Below, piece after piece: positions 1 through 5,331 of a stretch of DNA of 5,331 bases. The notes under the pieces are model-generated. The model worked only from the letters and a program-made list of their open reading frames with translations, had not been told where the DNA came from and searched no databases. The stretch comes from Pseudomonadota bacterium (GTDB taxonomy: Bacteria; Pseudomonadota; Alphaproteobacteria; Acetobacterales; Acetobacteraceae): assembly GCA_021841985.1 (NCBI GenBank), contig JAKCCP010000376.1:1-5331 (forward strand), read 5' to 3'. The translations under genes were made by a program, and so were the position numbers. Every line of letters starts with the position of its first letter. The first letter of the stretch is position 1.

Positions 1-89
1 GCCTGCCCGCGTCCACCGATAGCCGCACCGGCTCCGTCTCGGCCGTGTATTTTCAACGAGTTACAAGAAAAACAAATCGGAAGCTCGGG
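1..89. other. AT-richer sequence after tadD, no supported gene
   Basis: These 89 bases follow the tadD stop. Bases 46-80 are markedly AT-rich for this window, with a T-rich run on the minus strand at about 65-77. No convincing stem precedes the T-run, so a Rho-independent terminator cannot be claimed. On the minus strand there is no ATG; a GTG at 26-28 opens a frame to the edge (VRLSVDAGR) but has poor ribosome-site spacing. On the plus strand one frame entering from the left edge stops at 20-22 and another at 91-93. A convergent gene ending here is therefore possible but unproven. The AT-rich patch may be an operon end or a promoter region for the next gene. Confidence 0.5.
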
Positions 90-842
90 CTAATCACGAA
101 GGCGCATCACGCCAGACATTGCTTCGGAAACTTGTGCCGATGAGAGATCTTTGGCCAGCAATTCGCGGGCGGCGCCATCTTCCCCCGCGAGAGCCAGCGT
201 CGTTGCGAGATCCTGGCGTACCCTCGGGATCATGTCCGGCGCATTGGCAAGCGGGCGCAATATTTCGAGCGCTTCCTTCTCGTGCCCTGACACCGCGAGC
301 GAGACGCCGAGATTGACCCGCGCCGCAAGCATGTCCGGCGTGATCGCGAGTGCCGTCCGATAGGCGAGTTGCGCCGCCGAATGCTGTCCCAGAAGGTCGC
401 GCGCGATACCAAGATCGTTCAGCGCCACCGCGTTGCGTCGATCACTGGCGAGCACCTCTGAAAACAGTTTCGCCGCCTTTGCGGGGTCACGCGCGAGCCC
501 GATACGCCCCAGGCCGAGCAACGCCGCCGTATTGGCCGGGCTGATCTTGAGCACCCGATCGAGGGTAGCTTCCGATTCGTCATAGCGCTTGAGCAGATAT
601 AAAGCCTCTCCCTTGCGTAAAAGCGCCGACAAATCCGCGGGATTCTTTGAAAGGATCCCGTCGGCGACCTCCAGCGCCATCGCCGGTGCGCCACCCAGCA
701 GCGCCGCGTCGGCCACCCTTATGGTCGGCTCGCCGCTGCCGAGGGCGGGGGATTGCGGCGGCAGATTGAGCGCGGCCGGACGTGGCCCGCCACAGGCCGC
801 AAGGCCGAGCAATACCGTGAACAACGGACCAAGCTTGATCAT
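90..842 (-). CDS. tadD: TadD-type TPR lipoprotein of the Tad pilus locus
   Basis: TadD is a lipoprotein with tetratricopeptide repeats, thought to act at the outer membrane in secretin assembly, much like PilF/PilW in type IVa pili. The protein has 250 residues from the chosen ATG (840-842). It starts with a short lipoprotein signal (MIKLGPLFTVLLGLAAC) whose lipobox LAAC puts the lipidated cysteine at 17, followed by Gly, which does not act as an inner-membrane retention signal by the usual +2 rule. A Pro-rich linker (20-39) leads into TPR-like helix pairs at about 40-68, 69-102, 103-136, 137-170, 171-204 and 205-236. The clearest is 137-170, with NDLGIARDLLGQHSAAQLAY in its core. A longer reading from ATG 912-914 would bury the signal peptide behind 24 charged residues and overlap tadC, so it was not used. 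GAGG 6 bases upstream supports the start. It ends at TAG, whereas the four genes before it end at TGA. It is the last recognisable gene of the run here. Confidence 0.93.
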   Translation of the reverse strand: MIKLGPLFTVLLGLAACGGPRPAALNLPPQSPALGSGEPTIRVADAALLGGAPAMALEVADGILSKNPADLSALLRKGEALYLLKRYDESEATLDRVLKISPANTAALLGLGRIGLARDPAKAAKLFSEVLASDRRNAVALNDLGIARDLLGQHSAAQLAYRTALAITPDMLAARVNLGVSLAVSGHEKEALEILRPLANAPDMIPRVRQDLATTLALAGEDGAARELLAKDLSSAQVSEAMSGVMRLRD

Positions 843-848
843 TTCATG

Positions 849-852
849 CCTC
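849..852 (-). promoter_or_regulatory. Ribosome binding site of tadD (GAGG), overlapping the tadC stop
   Basis: GAGG is formed by the last two bases of the tadC TGA and the following GG. It is 6 bases before the ATG at 840-842. This decides in favour of the lipoprotein start over the in-frame ATG 72 bases further upstream. A decoy ATG at 845-847 lies only 1 base after the GAGG, too close for efficient use. Confidence 0.6.
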
Positions 853-1777
853 AATGGCTCATCATCCGCATCACCTGCACCATCGCCGGACCGCCGACGA
901 CCAGAAAAACACAAGGAAGAATGAAAACGATCATCGGCACCGTGAGCAGCACCGGCAATCGCGCCGCCCGCGCCTCGAACCGGGTCAGCATCTCCTGGCG
1001 CATCTCCGCCGCCAAAGTCCTGAGCGCCTGGCTGAGCGGCGTGCCATATTGGATGGTCTGCACCAGGGTCGTCGCCAGACGCTTGATCCCATCGAGCCCG
1101 GTCCGGGTGCCGGCATTGAGCAAGGCGCTGCGGACGTCGGAGGTGATGCGCAATTCGCTCGCGGTCTGTGCGAACTCATCGGCGACCGCCGCGTGGGCGT
1201 GGCGGATTTCGGTCGCGACCCTGAGGATCGTCGGCTCGAGGCCGAGCCCGGCCTCGGTGCAGATCACCATCAGATCGAGCGCGTCCGGCAGCCCGCGCTC
1301 GAGCGCTTTCAAATGGTTTTTCCGCAGACTGCGCAAGGCGAAATCAGGCGCCAAAAGCCCGACCAAAGCGGCGGCGGCGAGCGGGATATCGCGCGAGACG
1401 CCGGCGAGACCGAGACGTGCCGCAACCACGAGGCCGAGCAACGGCATTGTCACCAGCAGCAGAAGCTTCGCGCCGACGAATAACTCCAACCCATGCCCGC
1501 GGCGGAAACCGGCCCGCGCGAGCGTGTGCTCGAGTTCGGCGCGGGTCCGGCCGGAAAGCAGGCCACTCCGCGAGATCGCATTGCCGATCGCCGCGATCAG
1601 CCGGAGGGCTACATTTCCGGATCGCTCACGCTGTCGCCGCTCGGCGCCCGGCTGGACGGCGCGAAGGCGCGCGAGGATCCGCTCCTGGCCGGCCATCCGC
1701 CATAGCAGAACGCCGCTCGCGGCCAGAAGCGTTGCAAAGGATGCCGCCGTAAAGACAAGGATCGAGAGATTTTTCAT
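851..1777 (-). CDS. tadC: TadC inner-membrane platform protein (GspF/T2SSF family)
   Basis: TadC is the second GspF-like platform protein and is thought to work with TadB in the inner membrane. The protein has 308 residues, usual for the family. Hydrophobic segments are at about 7-26, 99-119, 129-146 and 275-295. The T2SSF domain (about 162-275) opens with LPDALDLMVICTEAGLGLEPTI (163-184). This stretch and the C-terminal LLTVPMIVFILPCVFLVVGGPA (277-298) are typical of TadC. The ATG at 1775-1777 has no Shine-Dalgarno in the 10-base gap after tadB; the gap reads as a 5-codon micro-ORF ending in ATGA at this start, which suggests translational reinitiation. The N-terminal hydrophobic segment right after MKN supports this start. 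The TGA stop at 851-853 overlaps the GAGG ribosome site of tadD. Confidence 0.95.
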   Translation of the reverse strand: MKNLSILVFTAASFATLLAASGVLLWRMAGQERILARLRAVQPGAERRQRERSGNVALRLIAAIGNAISRSGLLSGRTRAELEHTLARAGFRRGHGLELFVGAKLLLLVTMPLLGLVVAARLGLAGVSRDIPLAAAALVGLLAPDFALRSLRKNHLKALERGLPDALDLMVICTEAGLGLEPTILRVATEIRHAHAAVADEFAQTASELRITSDVRSALLNAGTRTGLDGIKRLATTLVQTIQYGTPLSQALRTLAAEMRQEMLTRFEARAARLPVLLTVPMIVFILPCVFLVVGGPAMVQVMRMMSH

Positions 1778-1791
1778 GGCGGGGCGCTCAT
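1774..1791 (-). other. Five-codon micro-ORF bridging tadB and tadC (MSAPP)
   Basis: On the minus strand an ATG at 1789-1791 overlaps the tadB stop as ATGA. It reads five codons (Met-Ser-Ala-Pro-Pro) to a TGA at 1774-1776, which overlaps the tadC ATG, again as ATGA. Neither ATG has a visible Shine-Dalgarno. The arrangement is seen directly; any role as a reinitiation relay between tadB and tadC is inference, and it may be chance. Confidence 0.35.
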
Positions 1792-2747
1792 GTCAGGCTG
1801 CGCCGGATCAGGCCGCGCATGACCATGATGCCGCCCGCGAGCATGCCGAGCGCGATGCCCATCAGGCGTTTGCCGCTGGGGTCGAAGAACAGCACACCGA
1901 TATAGCCGGGATTGATCAGGGCAAGTCCAGCACCGGCAAAAACCGGAAGCGCCGCCAGAATCCCGGCGCTGGTTTTCGCCTCCGACGCCAAGGCGTGGCC
2001 GCGTTCGCGCATCGCGACACGCTTGCGGATGACATCGGCGAGGTTTTCGAGGGTTTCGGCGAGACCGCCGCCGGTCTGGCTCTGCAACGAAAGCGCCGTC
2101 GCGAAGAACCGGTATTCCGGCAAATCGTTGCGCCCCCCCATCTGCCGCAGCGCTTCATCGAGCAGCATACCGATCGCGATCTTGTCGGCGATGATGGCGA
2201 ATTCCCGCCGCGTCGGATCGACGCTTTCCCGCGCGACCAGTCGTATCGCCTCGCTCACCGGAATGCCGACCCTGACCGAACGCACGATCATTGCCAGGGC
2301 ATCGGGAAATTGGCGAAACAGGGCGTCGCGCCGGCGGTCGTCGAACCATTTGAAAATCTGCCGGCAGAGCAGGATCCAGATCGGAACGATGAGAAAAAGC
2401 GATGCCCCGCCCAGCAGATTGGCGATGACCCCGGCCACCAGCCGGGCGCCGAGCAAGGCGGCCGGCAGGACAATCCACCAGCGCACCGGATAATGATCGC
2501 GCCGCTCGGGATGAAATCCAAACAGCGCGACCGCGCGCTGCCAGGGTTTGGCGCCGCTGCTCCTGAGACCGATCCGGAACGGCGGCGCCTCGGCCGCGTG
2601 CGGCTGTCGCGCGTGCGGGTCGAGCACACGCCGGACGCGCGCCTGCCAAAGCTGTTCGCGTTCATGGCCGCGCTGTAGCAAAAGCGCGCTCATGCCGAGC
2701 CCGGTCAAGCCGATGAAGCCCGCGAGCATCAGGCGGAGATCGAGCAT
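1788..2747 (-). CDS. tadB: TadB inner-membrane platform protein (GspF/T2SSF family)
   Basis: TadB is one of two GspF-like polytopic proteins that form the Tad platform in the inner membrane, coupling TadA to pilin extrusion. The protein has 319 residues, typical of TadB. Hydrophobic segments lie at about 7-24, 90-109, 111-128, 261-279 and 296-312. The T2SSF cytoplasmic domain occupies about 146-260. It starts at FPDALAMIVRSVRVGIPVSEAI (residues 147-168) and includes the stretch LSLQSQTGGGLAETLENLADVI (219-240), which is characteristic of TadB. The ATG at 2745-2747 shares its first base with... that is, its A is also the last A of the tadA TGA (TGATG). A GGAG lies 8 bases upstream inside the last tadA codons, so this start is well supported. 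The stop is separated from tadC by 10 bases. TadB is told from TadC by gene order and by the glycine-rich QTGGGL motif. Confidence 0.95.
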   Translation of the reverse strand: MLDLRLMLAGFIGLTGLGMSALLLQRGHEREQLWQARVRRVLDPHARQPHAAEAPPFRIGLRSSGAKPWQRAVALFGFHPERRDHYPVRWWIVLPAALLGARLVAGVIANLLGGASLFLIVPIWILLCRQIFKWFDDRRRDALFRQFPDALAMIVRSVRVGIPVSEAIRLVARESVDPTRREFAIIADKIAIGMLLDEALRQMGGRNDLPEYRFFATALSLQSQTGGGLAETLENLADVIRKRVAMRERGHALASEAKTSAGILAALPVFAGAGLALINPGYIGVLFFDPSGKRLMGIALGMLAGGIMVMRGLIRRSLT

Positions 2748-4111
2748 CAGCCGCGCTCCGCATCGTCGAGCGCCGTCGTCCAGGCACGCTCCAGGCCGAA
2801 ATAGGTCAGCCGGTCATGAAAATTCGGCCGCGCCCGGCTGACCCGGTAGCGCACGCGAAGCCGGCCATCCAACCCCTCACCCTCGACCTCGAGGAGAAAG
2901 ATGTCGTTCATGGTGACGACGTCGCCCTCCATGCCGCAGACTTCGGAGACCTGCAGCACCCGCCGGCCGCCATCGCGCTGGCGCTCGACCTGCACGATGA
3001 GATCGATCGCGCTCACGATCTGGGTGCGGATGGCACGGGCGGGAAGGCCGATATTGCCCATCTGCACCATGCTCTCGATGCGCGTCAGCGCATCGCGCGC
3101 GGTGTTGGCGTGGACCGTGGACATCGAGCCGTCATGGCCGGTGTTCATCGCTTGCAGCATGTCGAAGGCCTCGCCGCTCCGCACCTCGCCGACGATGATG
3201 CGGTCGGGGCGCATGCGGAGCGCGTTGCGCACCAGATCGCGCTGATTGATCTCGCCGCGCCCTTCGAGACTGGCCGGCCGGGTTTCGAGCCGCACGACAT
3301 GCGGCTGCTGCAATTGCAGTTCGGCGGCGTCCTCGACCGTCACGATGCGCTCGCCGCCGTCGATCAGCCGCGACATCGCGTTGAGCAGCGTCGTTTTGCC
3401 CGAGCCGGTGCCGCCGGAAATGATGACGTTGAGCCTGATCCGGGACGCGATCTCGAGCACCCGCGCGACCGGCGGCGTCAGCGAGCCGAACTCGATCAGT
3501 TTCGGAAAATCGATCTTCTTCTTGGCGAATTTGCGGATCGAGAGATAGGGCCCATCGAGGGCGAGCGGCGGGAAGACGATGTTGACGCGCGAGCCATCGG
3601 CGAGCCTTGCATCGACCATCGGGCTCGCTTCATCGATCCGCCGCCCGACCGCGGCGGCGATGCGCTGGCAGATATTGGCGACATGGCCGGCATCGCGAAA
3701 CCGCACCGCCGAGAGCGTGAGTTTGCCGCCGCGCTCGACAAAGACGCGCGCCGGACCGTTGACCATGATGTCGGTCACCGCCTCGTCCTCGAGCAACGGC
3801 TGCAACGGTCCGTGGCCGAGCATGTCGTCGACGAGGCTGAACGCGAGTTCGCGCTGCTCGCGGGCATTGAGCTGAATGCGCCGCTCGGTCGCGATCTCGG
3901 CGATCAGCCGCTCCACCGCCTGGGCGAGCTTTTCCTGCGGCATGCCGGCGGCGGCGGCGGGGTCGAGCTGTTCGAGACAGAGGCCGCGCAGCGTGCCGAG
4001 CGAGGTGTCCGGCGGCGCTTGCGCGGGTTCGGCGCCGAGGGGCGCGGGCGCCGCGTCAGGGGTCGCGCGGCGGCGCCCGAATGCCGCGCCGCGGGGAACC
4101 GTCTCGCTCAT
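2747..4111 (-). CDS. cpaF: TadA/CpaF secretion ATPase of the Tad (Flp) pilus
   Basis: This is the hexameric GspE/VirB11-type ATPase that powers Flp pilus assembly from the cytoplasmic face of the inner membrane. The protein has 454 residues, a normal length for CpaF. Residues 1-37 are an Ala/Pro-rich, probably disordered leader. The N-terminal domain (about 40-195) includes the family stretches [15 protein letters not shown] (93-107) and VTDIMVNGP (112-120). The RecA-like domain carries Walker A GGTGSGKT (233-240), the Asp box [12 protein letters not shown] (256-267), Walker [16 protein letters not shown] (301-315) and the His box [12 protein letters not shown] (325-336). All catalytic residues expected for an active ATPase are present. 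The ATG at 4109-4111 overlaps the tadZ stop (ATGA). No good Shine-Dalgarno precedes it, so translation is probably coupled to tadZ. Its TGA shares one base with the tadB start. VirB11 or other T4SS ATPases are alternatives, but the neighbours settle the call. Confidence 0.97.
   Translation of the reverse strand: MSETVPRGAAFGRRRATPDAAPAPLGAEPAQAPPDTSLGTLRGLCLEQLDPAAAAGMPQEKLAQAVERLIAEIATERRIQLNAREQRELAFSLVDDMLGHGPLQPLLEDEAVTDIMVNGPARVFVERGGKLTLSAVRFRDAGHVANICQRIAAAVGRRIDEASPMVDARLADGSRVNIVFPPLALDGPYLSIRKFAKKKIDFPKLIEFGSLTPPVARVLEIASRIRLNVIISGGTGSGKTTLLNAMSRLIDGGERIVTVEDAAELQLQQPHVVRLETRPASLEGRGEINQRDLVRNALRMRPDRIIVGEVRSGEAFDMLQAMNTGHDGSMSTVHANTARDALTRIESMVQMGNIGLPARAIRTQIVSAIDLIVQVERQRDGGRRVLQVSEVCGMEGDVVTMNDIFLLEVEGEGLDGRLRVRYRVSRARPNFHDRLTYFGLERAWTTALDDAERG
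2756..2759 (-). promoter_or_regulatory. Ribosome binding site of tadB (GGAG)
   Basis: GGAG on the minus strand lies 8 bases before the tadB ATG at 2745-2747, within the GAG codon of the last tadA residues (AERG). It is the natural ribosome site for tadB and fits coupling to the tadA stop, which overlaps the tadB start by one base. Confidence 0.6.
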
Positions 4112-5331
4112 CGCCGCCAGCCGAACCAGCGCCGCCGTCTGCCCGGGGCGGGGATTTCATCCGGCACCTTGACGAAGGCGACCTCCTTGGCCAGCGCCAG
4201 GATGCCGGCGCGAAACCCGCCGCGCAGGCCCGAGGCGGGCGCGCCGAGGGCGGTCGCGCGCGCCATCTGGCGCGGCAGATCGGGGATGACGACGTCGATC
4301 TTGAGCTTCAGCGCCGCCTCGATCTGCGCGCGGGTCAGGCTGCCGGGCGCGCCGAGGCGGTTCAGGACCAGGATCGGCCGGCGCGGTTGCAGCCGGCCAT
4401 GGGGCAGTGCCAAGAGCCGCAGCGTGTCGCGCACGCCGGCGAGCGTCGGCGGCAGCACCAGCACCCGGTGATGGCCGAGGCCGAGCAGGTCATGGTTGAA
4501 GGCGAGCGGCGCCGGCGGGACATCGGCGATGATCAGATTATAGCGCCGGCGCAGCGCCTCGATCAGCTTCTCGCCGGCGGCTTCGGCATAGACCGGCGCC
4601 GCGTCGGGCGTTTCCTCGCCGGCGAGCACGAAGAGCCGCCCCGAGACCGGCTGCGCCGCGCGTTCGACGAACAGCTCGTCGATGCGCTGTGGCGCTTCCA
4701 GCGCGGTGCGCAGCCCGGCGCTGGCCTTGCCGTCGAGCAGAAGGGCGGCGGTGCCGAAATGGAGATCGGCGTCGAGGAGCACGGTGTGACGTCCGGCGGC
4801 GACGCCGAAATGCCAGGCGAGATGCGCGGCGATGGTGCTGGCGCCGGCGCCGCCGCGCACGCCGGTGATGGTCACCATCCGCCCGCCTTGGAAATTGTCG
4901 GCGGGAAGCTCGGCGCCGGTCAGCAGCGGCAGGAAATGCCGCGCCACCATGTCGCGCGTCAGCGGCTTGTAGAGATATTCGAGCGCGCCGAGATGGCGCG
5001 TGACCAGCCGGTAGAAATTCAGGCTTTCCTCCTCGCCGACCACCAGAACGCGCACATCCGGCTCGACCACCTCGGAGAGATCGCCGAGCGCGGTCAGCGG
5101 CCGGTCCTCGCCGCTGACATCGACGATCAGGGCCTGCGGGGTCGGCGTCTTGGTCAGGGCAGCGATGGCGGCGCGGACATTGCCACGGCGGATGGTGACG
5201 CCGGTGAGCGCCACTTCGCCCAGAACCTCGCGCAGGATCGCCTCGCTCGCGCCATCGGCGATGAAGGCGAGGAGCGGCGCGCGGTCGCCGCTTCCGGCGG
5301 CGCCGTCCTCGGGAAGGGCGGCGATGCGGGC
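4108..5331 (-). CDS. cpaE: TadZ/CpaE pilus-localisation protein, receiver-like plus MinD/ParA-type ATPase domain (5' partial)
   Basis: CpaE/TadZ proteins are cytoplasmic, resemble MinD/ParA, and help position the Tad pilus machine. The frame has no stop from the right edge to TGA at 4108-4110, giving 407 visible residues (numbered here from the edge). A GTG at 5212-5214 could be taken as the start, but the 39 codons before it encode the first strand and helix of a receiver fold (PLLAFIADG, residues 19-27, then an amphipathic helix). The true start is therefore outside the window. The receiver-like domain spans about 19-135, with a possible phospho-acceptor Asp71 (VDVSG) and a Lys-Pro at 122-123. 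The ATPase domain follows: P-loop RGGAGAST (159-166), A' motif LLDAD (185-189), Walker B LIIADVPPA (266-274). The P-loop has Arg in place of the signature Lys and Ala in place of the second Lys. The protein ends in a basic aromatic tail (397-407). Its stop overlaps the tadA start by 4 bases. The family call is firm; ATPase activity is uncertain. Confidence 0.93.
   Translation of the reverse strand, partial: ARIAALPEDGAAGSGDRAPLLAFIADGASEAILREVLGEVALTGVTIRRGNVRAAIAALTKTPTPQALIVDVSGEDRPLTALGDLSEVVEPDVRVLVVGEEESLNFYRLVTRHLGALEYLYKPLTRDMVARHFLPLLTGAELPADNFQGGRMVTITGVRGGAGASTIAAHLAWHFGVAAGRHTVLLDADLHFGTAALLLDGKASAGLRTALEAPQRIDELFVERAAQPVSGRLFVLAGEETPDAAPVYAEAAGEKLIEALRRRYNLIIADVPPAPLAFNHDLLGLGHHRVLVLPPTLAGVRDTLRLLALPHGRLQPRRPILVLNRLGAPGSLTRAQIEAALKLKIDVVIPDLPRQMARATALGAPASGLRGGFRAGILALAKEVAFVKVPDEIPAPGRRRRWFGWRR

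Noticed and set aside
61..92. T-rich stretch after the tadD stop as a Rho-independent terminator
   Set aside because: No GC-rich inverted repeat of useful length could be found just before the T-run, so the T-run alone is not enough.
90..914. Longer 274-residue version of TadD starting at 914
   Set aside because: It would put 24 charged residues before a clear lipoprotein signal peptide and overlap tadC by 64 bases. The ATG at 842 has a good ribosome site.
2133..2138. Run of six C (six G on the coding strand) inside tadB as a possible phase-variation tract
   Set aside because: Six bases is short for slipped-strand switching and is common in GC-rich genes. The frame is intact across it.
753..2678. 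A 641-codon open frame on the plus strand across tadB, tadC and the start of tadD
   Set aside because: It is antisense to three confident genes. Over tadB it lies codon-on-codon opposite the real frame, where stops would need TTA, CTA or TCA sense codons, which are rare in GC-rich genes. The translation is Arg/Ala/Pro-rich with no recognisable domain.
3945..3962. GCC/GGC triplet repeat in tadA near residues 51-57
   Set aside because: It simply encodes a short alanine run in a variable part of the N-terminal domain; there is no sign of a repeat with its own function.
2816..4471. A 551-codon open frame on the plus strand opposite tadA and the end of tadZ
   Set aside because: It is codon-on-codon opposite tadA, so its openness follows from codon bias. 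The product is Asp/His/Arg-rich, as expected for a mirror of a GC-rich gene, with no domain.

Overview
The window is the inner-membrane and cytoplasmic core of a Tad (tight adherence, Flp-type IVc pilus) locus. It holds five genes, all read on the minus strand and therefore from right to left: tadZ/cpaE (cut by the right edge), tadA/cpaF, tadB, tadC and tadD. Together they cover about 98% of the window. The high GC content, the near absence of AT-ending codons, the cpaE-cpaF-tadB-tadC-tadD order and the CpaE type with a receiver-like N-terminus all suggest an alphaproteobacterium. Rhodospirillales/Acetobacteraceae or Rhizobiales relatives are plausible, but the order cannot be fixed from the sequence alone.

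Layout in transcription order. From 5331 to 4108 lies tadZ, a receiver-like domain fused to a MinD/ParA-type ATPase fold; its frame is open to the edge, so the start is outside the window. From 4111 to 2747 lies tadA, the secretion ATPase with all its motifs intact. From 2747 to 1788 lies tadB and from 1777 to 851 tadC, the two GspF-like platform proteins. From 842 to 90 lies tadD, a TPR lipoprotein. The 89 bases left of tadD are AT-richer and hold no gene that can be supported.

The genes are packed as one translationally coupled operon. tadZ/tadA overlap by 4 bases (ATGA) and tadA/tadB by 1 base (TGATG). tadB/tadC and tadC/tadD are separated by 10 and 8 bases. Both of these short gaps contain a micro-ORF (5 codons and 2 codons) whose stop overlaps the next start as ATGA.

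In the known Tad pathway TadZ helps place the machine at a cell site. TadA hydrolyses ATP to drive the TadB/TadC platform, which extrudes Flp pilin. TadD is a lipoprotein thought to help outer-membrane secretin assembly. Pilin (flp), prepilin peptidase (tadV/cpaA), rcpC/cpaB, the secretin (rcpA/cpaC) and the pseudopilins tadE/F are not here. The first group commonly lies upstream of tadZ, which would be right of this window.

No mobile element, CRISPR array, RNA gene or clearly new system was found. The points most worth a second look are the lysine-less P-loop and the Arg/Trp-rich tail of TadZ, and the micro-ORFs at the two non-overlapping junctions.
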